In this document: piece by piece, positions 1 to 6,003 of the stretch | Numbering within the stretch: the stretch's first letter is position 1 | Layout of the letters: each line of letters opens with the position of its first letter | NCBI GenBank assembly: GCA_020216655.1 | Contig: JAIWNU010000004.1 | Span: forward strand, 1-10,000 | Origin: Treponema sp. | GTDB taxonomy: Bacteria > Spirochaetota > Spirochaetia > Treponematales > Breznakiellaceae | DNA length: 10,000 nucleotides | Direction of reading: 5' to 3' | Notes under the pieces: model-generated | Database searches by the model: none | What the model saw: the letters and a program-made list of their open reading frames with translations, nothing else | Told to the model about the DNA's origin: nothing | Made by a program: the position numbers and the translations under genes

Positions 1-38
1 GCGGCGGTAATTACCGCCGCAATGGTTCCGCCCCCCAT
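1..38 (-). CDS. ispD: IspD, N-terminal fragment (2-C-methyl-D-erythritol 4-phosphate cytidylyltransferase), cut by window edge
   Basis: Only 13 codons are visible, reading MGGGTIAAVITAA from an ATG at 38-36. IspD transfers CMP from CTP to 2-C-methyl-D-erythritol 4-phosphate in the MEP isoprenoid pathway. Its N-terminus normally reads like (I/V)AA(V/I)(I/L)xAAG, opening the nucleotide-binding loop, and the visible residues match that pattern. The start lies 3 bp after the carD stop (TAA ACC ATG), so it is probably translated with carD, and no strong Shine-Dalgarno is seen. In some bacteria ispD is fused to ispF; this cannot be judged here. Other nucleotidyltransferases share a similar opening, so the assignment rests on a short match plus the carD neighbour. 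Confidence 0.6.
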   Translation of the reverse strand, partial: MGGGTIAAVITA

Positions 39-41
39 GGT

Positions 42-542
42 TTAGTTGGCTTCGAGCTTGGCAAAAATGAGGGCTTCCACTTCCTCTTTATTTTTACCAA
101 GGGAAAAGCTGATTTCATCTTCCAGAAGCTTTAAGGCTGAATCGTAGAGCTTCCGTTCTAGTATAGGCAGCTCTTTTATTTTGCTGCGGTGGTAAAGGGA
201 TCGCACGATAGTTGCAATATCGATGACACTGCCCTTTTTAAGCAAGTCCAGATTCATCTGGTATCGCAGTTTCCAATCTGAAGGTATGGGTTCAAAGGTT
301 TCCCCAATAAGATCCAAAGCCCGCTGGGCTTCTTCCTGGGGAACAATGGCCCGGATACCGAGTTCCTCGGCCTTTATCGTGGGGACCATGACGGTCATGT
401 CCGACACTTCCAGATAGATAACATAATAGGGGACCGTCTGATCCTTGAATTTTTTATCCTGGATTGCAACTATTTTGCCGACGCCCTGACTAGGATAGAC
501 CACTTTCTGGTCAATTTGAAAGGTAGTGAACTGTTCGCTCAT
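42..542 (-). CDS. carD: CarD/CdnL-family RNA polymerase-binding transcription regulator
   Basis: A 166 aa protein starting MSEQFTTF. CarD proteins bind the RNA polymerase beta subunit and stabilise the open promoter complex, especially at rRNA and housekeeping promoters. Residues about 6-65 form the Tudor-like RNAP-interacting domain (VVYPSQGVGKI, then YYVIYLEVSDMTVMVPT). Residues about 85-166 are the helical DNA-binding domain. Trp90, in PSDWKLRYQ, aligns with the tryptophan of mycobacterial CarD that wedges into the upstream edge of the transcription bubble. The length is normal for the family. The open frame runs on to 674, but that part overlaps the preceding solute-binding protein gene and does not resemble CarD. 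Alternative starts are ATG at 554 (adds MYSV) and ATG at 542; I prefer 542 because TAATG there joins the stop of a 5-codon minicistron to the start. Neither has a clear Shine-Dalgarno. The gene lies 13 bp after the SBP stop and 3 bp before ispD. Confidence 0.93.
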   Translation of the reverse strand: MSEQFTTFQIDQKVVYPSQGVGKIVAIQDKKFKDQTVPYYVIYLEVSDMTVMVPTIKAEELGIRAIVPQEEAQRALDLIGETFEPIPSDWKLRYQMNLDLLKKGSVIDIATIVRSLYHRSKIKELPILERKLYDSALKLLEDEISFSLGKNKEEVEALIFAKLEAN

Positions 543-555
543 TACGCTATACATA

Positions 556-2301
556 TCATAAATTATTCTTTTGGTGAATAGGTCCCCATGCAACCCCTGG
601 TAGCGCCCGGAAAGCCGCATAGGACAGGTACTTAAAGGGATGAATATCAAGCGGATTAGGATACCAGCCGTCAATTTCGTTCATGTCAATAATATTCAGT
701 GCCGGCGTATAGGCGATGGGAAGCACGGTTCCACCCTGTAAGAGCTGTTCCTCCGCTTTGGAAAGGGTTTGCCAGCGCTGTTCACCCTCTTCCTGCATGG
801 ATTGATTGATGAGGGCTTCGTATACCGGATCGTTAAGGCGGGCATCATTCAGATTGGAGTCCCAGCGCCACATCTGCAGGAATGTGTACGGATCTGCAAA
901 GTCCCCTATCCATGTGGAAGATCCAACCACATAATCGTCCTTTTTGAGATCCTCAATATAAGAATCATAGGGGGTTACCTTTATTTCAACCGGTATCCCA
1001 AGACTATCTTTCCATGCATTACCCATAAGGCTCGCAATCCGGTATGCTTCTTTGGATTGGCTTATTTTTATAACCAGGGTCGGGAGTCCCGCGCCGTTGG
1101 GATATCCCGCTTCTGCAAGCAGGCTTTTAGCCTTTTCTATGTTGGTTTCCGCAAGACCCTTGGGCTTGGGATAGCCCGGTATAGGATAGATGAGCGTATC
1201 GGCGGGAAGATAATAGCCCTGCCGGATTGTTTCCCAGGGCAAGACAAGGCTCAGGGCTTGCCGCACCTTGCTGTCTGTCCAGGGTGCACGGGAAGAGCGG
1301 ATATAAAAATAATAGGTAGCGAACATGGCGTTGACCACGATGCCGCTCCTGTCCTGGATGGCTTCCAGATCCACATCGCCGGCTATCCACCGGGCTTCTC
1401 CAGAGTTCCAAAGGCTTGCCGCTTCCTGACCGTCCTTGGCAAAACGGATGGTGATTTTTTTAATTTTTACCCGTTTTGCGTCCCAATACAGTTCGTTTTT
1501 AGCCAGTACGAGTTGGTTGTCCTTTTGTTCCAGCAGATAATAGGGGCCGTTTGAAAGTGGAGCCTGCTTTGACCAGTCTGTTATAGAAAGCATAGTCGGG
1601 TGAATAGGGCTAAAAGAGTGGTGGCAAAGCATACTCGGGAAAAAGGCTGCGGGGGCGTTCAGGCGCACCACCAGGGTTTTGGAATCGGGACATTCAATGC
1701 CTACCTGTTTTGAGTCCCGCAGCTGACCCGTACGGTATTCCCGAGCGCCCGCAATAATATCGAACAGAGACGAATAGGGGTTGTTGCCCGCTGGATCTAT
1801 GAGGGAAATCCAGGCGTCCCTAAAATGCTCGGACTTAAGGCTGTCACCGTTCCAATAGCGGGCATTGCTGCGCAGGGTAAAGGTCCAGGTTTTCTTATCC
1901 TCCGATAATTTCCAGGATTCCGCAGCTGCAGGAATAGGTTCCAGAGTGAGGGGATTGTAAGAAAAAAGCCCCTCATAAAGGCCGGTGAAAAGCTGCGCTT
2001 CTGAGGCTAAGAAAGATTTTCGGGGATCCAGTTGGAGAGAGCTTGATGAAAATACGATGGTCAGCTCTTCCCTGTTCGCCGGATCGGGCCTGCTCTGAGC
2101 TAAGGGAGCCGGATCCTGTTCAGGATTTGTTTCCTCTCCAATGGATGGCTGTTCTGCAATTTCGGCATCCTTGGATGGGGCTGGGCTTTCAGAATTTTCT
2201 GGAGCTGATGCTGGGGCGAGAGGTACGCTCTGGTTAGAAACACAGGCAGAGGCTAAAAGCATAATATAGGCGGTTACATAAAAATACCGGGTACGTTTCA
2301 T
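556..2301 (-). CDS. Lipoprotein solute-binding protein, OppA/DppA (SBP_bac_5) family of peptide ABC transporters
   Basis: A 581 aa surface or periplasmic receptor expected to capture oligopeptides, or a similar solute, for an ABC importer. The N-terminus has MKR, a hydrophobic stretch and ASAC with Cys20 as the likely lipidated residue. A Pro/Glu/Ser-rich linker of about 55 residues follows. The SBP_bac_5 fold runs from about residue 78 to the end. Recognisable blocks are LTLEPIPAAAESWKLSEDKK, the WTFTLRSNARYWNGD segment, and SKVRQALSLVLPWETIRQGY, which corresponds to the family's VRqAlsxAIDR block. An AAGGAG lies 8 nt before the ATG at 2301; the TTG immediately upstream (2304) is a possible alternative start. 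No permease or ATPase gene is in the window, so partner and substrate are unknown. The gene starts 23 bp after the upstream helical-protein gene, and its TGA overlaps an ATG (ATGA) leading towards carD. Confidence 0.9.
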   Translation of the reverse strand: MKRTRYFYVTAYIMLLASACVSNQSVPLAPASAPENSESPAPSKDAEIAEQPSIGEETNPEQDPAPLAQSRPDPANREELTIVFSSSSLQLDPRKSFLASEAQLFTGLYEGLFSYNPLTLEPIPAAAESWKLSEDKKTWTFTLRSNARYWNGDSLKSEHFRDAWISLIDPAGNNPYSSLFDIIAGAREYRTGQLRDSKQVGIECPDSKTLVVRLNAPAAFFPSMLCHHSFSPIHPTMLSITDWSKQAPLSNGPYYLLEQKDNQLVLAKNELYWDAKRVKIKKITIRFAKDGQEAASLWNSGEARWIAGDVDLEAIQDRSGIVVNAMFATYYFYIRSSRAPWTDSKVRQALSLVLPWETIRQGYYLPADTLIYPIPGYPKPKGLAETNIEKAKSLLAEAGYPNGAGLPTLVIKISQSKEAYRIASLMGNAWKDSLGIPVEIKVTPYDSYIEDLKKDDYVVGSSTWIGDFADPYTFLQMWRWDSNLNDARLNDPVYEALINQSMQEEGEQRWQTLSKAEEQLLQGGTVLPIAYTPALNIIDMNEIDGWYPNPLDIHPFKYLSYAAFRALPGVAWGPIHQKNNL

Positions 2302-2324
2302 CAATTTAGCTCCTTAATAGTCTT

Positions 2325-3743
2325 TTACACCACATCCTGGATGCCGAGTTTTTTTAGCTGTTCCTGCTCTTCCTTTTGGGCTATATATTCGTGGCGCTTC
2401 TGGTTTGCCTTGACTATGGCATTTTTTATAGCAGAAATTTCAGGTTTAATGCCCCGGACTTTTTCGCGATTTTCCTTGGAAATCTCGGTCTTAAAGAACT
2501 CGTCCAAGGCAGAAAGGACCCGGTGGAAGCGCTGCAATTCCTCTATGTTTTTAGAAAGGAGGGACAGAAGCTGTTCTTCTGAAGCATTTTCCATTTTAGT
2601 CATTACACTCGAGCTGCGGCTGCTAAGTGATGCAAAATACCGGGACTTTTTGTCCAATTCCAGCCTAAACTCTCCAAAATTGAGCTTTTCTGATTTGGTA
2701 GTCCCAAGGACCGGATCCAGGTATTCAATGTCATAGAAGACTTCTTCCAGGTCTTTGTTCAGCATCTTAAGAATAATTTGCCGCACCTTTTGCCAAAATC
2801 CGTTTTGCTCGCTGTCAAGGAGCAGTTTGTTGTCATCAAGCTTATTGATTGTATCCGTGAGGATGTAAGACAGGCTTCCCAAACCCTTCAGCGCATCCAC
2901 AAGCACAGGACGGAAAGAAACAACGGCAGTCTTTTTAGTTTGGGTTTCTTCTGGTATGCTAAGCCGCTTGATGAGGTCGTTTTTAAGACCCTCTCCTTCG
3001 GCGCTGTAGTTTTCTTTGAGAAGCTCATCGAATAATTCAGGATAAAAGGGCCGGTCCGACATGGATTCGGCAAATTTGCGCTTTATCAGCTGCATCGTTT
3101 CATCTTTTTTCATGAATACCGTATTGTGGTCCAACTCGAGGGCATCAAAAAAACGGAGGCGGGCTTCCAGTTTGTAGTTTTGCCGGTGAAAGTCAGTAAT
3201 GTCCTTAAGGATTTTTACGATAGTCTTGGTGGACGCTTCGAGCCGCTGGAGGGAGTCGACGATGAGTCCTGTCCCAAGCTGGTCATTGCCGCCCTTGGCC
3301 ATATTGACGATTTCTGCCAGGGCTCTGGTGTTGATATGTTGGGAGTTAACGGTGAACTGGAGCCAGTTAAAATATTTAACCAATCCTGCAACCCGTTTGA
3401 TCCGTTCCAGGGTTAGGAAATCTACACTGAATTGATAAAAGGTGATGAGAAAATCGAGCTGGCTGTCAAAATTGGACAGCCGTATGCTCATCTGCTCCAT
3501 CCGTTCGCTTTCGGTAAAAGGAGCTTCGCTGGGAATTTCCAGTTCTCCGATTTTGATATCGTTTTTGTAGGGGTCCTCTTGGACCAGGCCTTTTCGTAAT
3601 AAAAGCTGGTACAGGCTGCCGAATGCTGCTTTAAAGAGGTTAAATTCATCTTTTAGCTGGGGCAGCAAATTGCGATCCATCCAGAGTTTTCGTTTTTCCA
3701 GAGCCTCTGCAAGATCGTTTTGAAACTGGAGTGCATCTTTCAT
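2325..3743 (-). CDS. Conserved-looking soluble helical protein of unknown function
   Basis: A 472 aa protein beginning MKDALQFQ; an in-frame ATG at 3764 would add 7 residues. I do not recognise the family. There is no signal peptide and no membrane segment, so it is probably cytoplasmic. The sequence is dominated by charged amphipathic helices, for example LAEALEKRKLWMDRNLLPQL near the start, and ends in a Lys/Glu/Gln-rich tail (residues about 435-472) that looks like a coiled coil. Cysteine is absent. No nucleotide-binding, protease or DNA-binding motif is visible. Neither start has a good Shine-Dalgarno: the longer has only AAAGAAA before it. A weak promoter-like pair, TTGCTT, 17 bp, CATACT (minus strand), would place the transcript start almost at the ATG at 3743, which would suit that start with a very short leader. 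It is the first gene of the minus-strand block and is probably transcribed with the solute-binding protein, carD and ispD. A structural or scaffolding role is possible but is inference only. Confidence 0.8.
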   Translation of the reverse strand: MKDALQFQNDLAEALEKRKLWMDRNLLPQLKDEFNLFKAAFGSLYQLLLRKGLVQEDPYKNDIKIGELEIPSEAPFTESERMEQMSIRLSNFDSQLDFLITFYQFSVDFLTLERIKRVAGLVKYFNWLQFTVNSQHINTRALAEIVNMAKGGNDQLGTGLIVDSLQRLEASTKTIVKILKDITDFHRQNYKLEARLRFFDALELDHNTVFMKKDETMQLIKRKFAESMSDRPFYPELFDELLKENYSAEGEGLKNDLIKRLSIPEETQTKKTAVVSFRPVLVDALKGLGSLSYILTDTINKLDDNKLLLDSEQNGFWQKVRQIILKMLNKDLEEVFYDIEYLDPVLGTTKSEKLNFGEFRLELDKKSRYFASLSSRSSSVMTKMENASEEQLLSLLSKNIEELQRFHRVLSALDEFFKTEISKENREKVRGIKPEISAIKNAIVKANQKRHEYIAQKEEQEQLKKLGIQDVV

Positions 3744-3749
3744 TATTAA
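3720..3749 (+). promoter_or_regulatory. Candidate sigma-70-type promoter for the envelope gene set
   Basis: TTGAAA at 3720-3725 and TATTAA at 3744-3749 are separated by 18 bp, about 55 bp before the first plus-strand gene. The -10 box lies inside TTATTAAATAA (3743-3753), an inverted repeat broken only at its centre base. TTATTAAA recurs at 3770-3777. The region also contains the start of the divergent gene, so both transcription units probably share control here. It is a match by eye with no start-site data. Confidence 0.35.
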
Positions 3750-3801
3750 ATAAGTATGCCCCATTTTCTTTATTAAAGCAATCCGCAGAGGGGCAACTGT
3801 A

Positions 3802-3813
3802 ATGTGGCTATGA
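3802..3813 (+). promoter_or_regulatory. Three-codon minicistron overlapping the start of lipoprotein A
   Basis: ATG TGG CTA TGA (Met-Trp-Leu-stop) lies just before lipoprotein A. AGAGGGG at 3787-3793 is 8 nt from this ATG, a near-ideal distance, but 16 nt from the lipoprotein ATG at 3810. The minicistron stop overlaps that ATG as ATGA. The arrangement would suit terminate-and-reinitiate translation. The alternative is direct initiation at the GTG at 3804, 10 nt from the Shine-Dalgarno. Confidence 0.3.
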
Positions 3814-4598
3814 AAAGCGCCTCAGGTCTCTTCTTATCATTGTTGGTAGTAATAGTGTTATCCTGCAATATGGACTCTGTTTCAGCCGGATTGGACACAA
3901 TTGATATTGTAATTGAACTGCCTCCAGTGCCCGAGTCATGGCGTATCGTTTTGGGCCCTCCCTGCTGGTTACTGGAATGGGCCGCTCAGGATGGTAGCAA
4001 GGTTTCTGTAACTGTTCCAAAGGAGACACGCCAGATCTCCATGAGGTTTAACATTCATCAATATGAAGCTCTCTGGGGATGGCCCTATTGGCCAGAGCAC
4101 AGCATAGTTCCATACCGCACCAGGCCTGCAGGAGCCCTTGTTCCGCTGGATATAAAAGACAGGCACTGCAGGCTCACCTGGTTCGGAGGTGTGGAGGCGG
4201 CTTTTTTTATCGCGTTACGCCATAGTTCTGGAGATCCGCGTTATGGACCGGAATTTTTTAACTGGCCCCGGTTCCGTGCCCTCTTTCATGAAGCAGCCCT
4301 CCCTGAGAAAGTCCTGGCGGACCCGTGGTGTGTGGATTGGCAGACCGTGGCCAAAAAAACAAAGGCCAGCGGGTTCGACAGGCGGCGGCTTGTGCCCATG
4401 CTGGAGCGGCCAATCATGATTCGGTTCCAGCCTCCGGGACCCTGGGTCTCTGGTTCACCCTTTGGGACTCAGGTGCTGCTCTCTGACCTTTATGAAGTGC
4501 AAGATATATTGATAAATGCAGGGGCCGCGGTGGATACCTTTTTATCAACCCATGGTATAATAGCCTATTCGTGGGATGGGGCTGCCTATTTTCCCTAA
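3810..4598 (+). CDS. Putative lipoprotein A, unknown function
   Basis: A 262 aa protein beginning MKSASG; a GTG at 3804 would add two residues. I do not recognise the family. A short hydrophobic segment ends in VLSC, so Cys19 is the probable lipidation site and the protein is probably exported and membrane-anchored. The mature part starts with an acidic beta-rich stretch (TIDIVIELPPVPESW) and is rich in Trp, Pro and aromatic residues (LWGWPYWPEH around residues 80-90). It contains paired basic residues near FDRRRLVP and ends in GIIAYSWDGAAYFP. No catalytic motif is evident. It is the first gene of a plus-strand set of three, 22 bp ahead of lipoprotein B, and diverges from the helical-protein gene. 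The composition suggests a compact extracytoplasmic beta-rich domain, which is inference. Confidence 0.75.
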   Translation: MKSASGLFLSLLVVIVLSCNMDSVSAGLDTIDIVIELPPVPESWRIVLGPPCWLLEWAAQDGSKVSVTVPKETRQISMRFNIHQYEALWGWPYWPEHSIVPYRTRPAGALVPLDIKDRHCRLTWFGGVEAAFFIALRHSSGDPRYGPEFFNWPRFRALFHEAALPEKVLADPWCVDWQTVAKKTKASGFDRRRLVPMLERPIMIRFQPPGPWVSGSPFGTQVLLSDLYEVQDILINAGAAVDTFLSTHGIIAYSWDGAAYFP

Positions 4599-4605
4599 TC
4601 ATATT

Positions 4606-4618
4606 AGTACGGAGTACT
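4606..4618 (+). promoter_or_regulatory. Shine-Dalgarno of lipoprotein B in a small hairpin
   Basis: AGTAC (4606-4610), GGA loop (4611-4613) and GTACT (4614-4618) can form a 5-bp stem with the GGA of the ribosome binding site in the loop. The same bases also form the 10-bp palindrome GGAGTACTCC ending right at the ATG (4611-4620). The GGAG is 6 nt from the ATG at 4621, which settles that start. Whether the hairpin has a regulatory effect is unknown. Confidence 0.35.
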
Positions 4619-4620
4619 CC

Positions 4621-5973
4621 ATGGCTGTTCTGCAGCGTTGTTTGTATGTCCTGCCGGTACTGTTGCTGGTATTAGGCTGTACAAAAAAAAGTATCGAAAC
4701 AAGTGAAATAAAAAGTGTTCAGCCCGAACCGCTTCGCCTTTTTACCTATCAGCAAGGGCAAGACTCTCAGAACTCTAACCAAGGCCAATGGTATGAAATC
4801 TCCCCGGGGCTGCTTAATCCGATTAAGGACCCTGCCAGTTCCCAGGTGGTTCCCTATGCTCCCTGGACCGCAGCCCGCCGCATAGTGGGCTTTGTGGCAA
4901 GAGGTTCTGCCGCTTTTGCAGGACTAAACAGGGAAGGTTTTCTTGTGTTCGAAGAAACCCCAGCGGGAGATCTGGCCCTGTATAAACTCGATGGCGGCGA
5001 CGCTGTAGAGCCCTATTGTGCTCTGGCCCTTATGCTGGTTCCCTCTGCTGAGTTAGGAACGAATCAAAATCTTGGTCAGTCTTTAACAGCCGAATCTGTG
5101 CCGGCCCTGCTGGTCGCCCGGGATCCTTATTTTGGTGATCTTTTGAACGGCAGCGGTACTGCTGCTGGGTCCAGCGTGTCCTCCCAATTGGTTCCTGAGA
5201 AGCCCTTTGTTTATCTTGATTGGGCCAATTTTTCGCCCCAGGCACTACAGGCCCAGGCAATATTGTCCCAGTCAATACGGCCACAGGCCGTACGGCCTGC
5301 AGCCTTTGGCATTGGGGCTTCCAATGTAGAAGCTCTGACCCGATCCAGCGACGGCCGATGGTATATGAAGGTTGCCCAGCCGAACGGTACTGCTAGTGCA
5401 GCTTCAGCGAGCCCTGTTTCGCCGGGTGCTGCCTCGGCAAGTCCTGTCTCGCCGGCTGCTGCTTCGACAGGCTCAGAAAGTTCAAAGCATTACTATGCAG
5501 CTCCGGCTTTGAACCAGGAAGCCACACGGATCAGCCAGGGAGACTATCAGAATGCGCTCTATCCAGAGCCCTTTGGAAACATGCCCCGGGCTGTACAGAC
5601 ACTCATGAGGGCCTTTAGCGATTCCCAAAGAAAAAAACATTACCCGGTCTTGCAGCTTCTCAAAAAAGACAGCTATGGTTTAGAGACCTTTGTGGCAGAT
5701 CCGGAAACAAAAAATACGGTTCCCCTTTCCGGCGGCGAAACTGAAATTGTTAATTTTTTAGGCTATACGGATTCTGAAAAGGCCCTCGTAATACTTCCCG
5801 ATGGCCGGGGGGTTATACGGCGATCTAAGATAGAGGCCTTCGCGCTCCCCCCGTTGCCTGAGGGCTTTGTCTATACCGGTGTAGTACTGATAAACCGCTG
5901 GTTGATTGCAAGCTGGGAAGAACAGGAAAGCTTTGCAGTCGGGGCTGCCGGTTTTCTTGTTTTACCGCTGTAA
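4621..5973 (+). CDS. Putative lipoprotein B with Ala/Ser/Pro repeat, unknown function
   Basis: A 450 aa protein of a family I do not recognise. The ATG at 4621 follows GGAG by 6 nt. The frame is open 15 codons further upstream, but that stretch overlaps lipoprotein A and lacks a signal sequence. The N-terminus is a typical lipoprotein signal ending LVLGC, with Cys20 as the lipidation site. Residues about 35-255 look beta-rich, with repeated short hydrophobic strands such as RRIVGFVARGSAAFAGLN and GFLVFEETPAGDLALYKLDG. Residues 261-280 are a tandem ASASPVSP-type repeat acting as a flexible linker. Residues about 290-450 form a second globular part with more strands (SEKALVILPDGRGVIRRSKI; WLIASWEEQESFAVGAAGFL). 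The strand pattern could fit beta-propeller blades or SH3-like repeats, but no family motif supports either. It lies 22 bp after lipoprotein A and its TAA is in the same frame as the next gene. Confidence 0.8.
   Translation: MAVLQRCLYVLPVLLLVLGCTKKSIETSEIKSVQPEPLRLFTYQQGQDSQNSNQGQWYEISPGLLNPIKDPASSQVVPYAPWTAARRIVGFVARGSAAFAGLNREGFLVFEETPAGDLALYKLDGGDAVEPYCALALMLVPSAELGTNQNLGQSLTAESVPALLVARDPYFGDLLNGSGTAAGSSVSSQLVPEKPFVYLDWANFSPQALQAQAILSQSIRPQAVRPAAFGIGASNVEALTRSSDGRWYMKVAQPNGTASAASASPVSPGAASASPVSPAAASTGSESSKHYYAAPALNQEATRISQGDYQNALYPEPFGNMPRAVQTLMRAFSDSQRKKHYPVLQLLKKDSYGLETFVADPETKNTVPLSGGETEIVNFLGYTDSEKALVILPDGRGVIRRSKIEAFALPPLPEGFVYTGVVLINRWLIASWEEQESFAVGAAGFLVLPL
5276..5299. repeat. Overlapping inverted repeats inside lipoprotein B
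   Basis: TACGGCC (5276-5282) pairs with GGCCGTA (5286-5292) across a 3-nt loop. The second arm is also half of the 16-bp perfect palindrome CAGGCCGTACGGCCTG (5284-5299). The segment encodes IRPQAVRPA, so the DNA symmetry may partly reflect a repeated Arg-Pro peptide. Two mutually exclusive RNA hairpins are possible. Confidence 0.5.
5401..5460 (+). repeat. Two-unit 30-bp in-frame tandem repeat (ASASPVSPxA)
   Basis: Units 5401-5430 and 5431-5460 each encode ten residues, ASASPVSPGA and ASASPVSPAA. They are flanked by partial Ala/Ser copies at 5391-5400 and 5461-5466. The units differ at 6 of 30 bases and five of the changes are silent. The repeat forms a Pro/Ser/Ala-rich linker between the two halves of lipoprotein B. 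Confidence 0.85.
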
Positions 5974-6003
5974 TTCGCTCCAGGAGTGGGCTATACTGAA
6001 GGT

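Noticed and set aside
1..20. Perfect 20-bp palindrome GCGGCGGTAATTACCGCCGC at the window edge, at first like a terminator stem or operator
   Set aside because: It has no loop and no T-tract, and read on the minus strand it encodes AAVITAA of the IspD N-terminus, so symmetry of Ala codons explains it.
543..674. N-terminal extension of CarD to 674
   Set aside because: The extra 44 codons overlap the solute-binding protein gene, show no CarD similarity, and the family normally starts just before the VxYPxxGVG block.
769..1554. 261-codon plus-strand frame opposite the solute-binding protein gene
   Set aside because: It is antisense to a clear SBP_bac_5 domain, lacks a convincing ribosome binding site and has a composition typical of a shadow frame.
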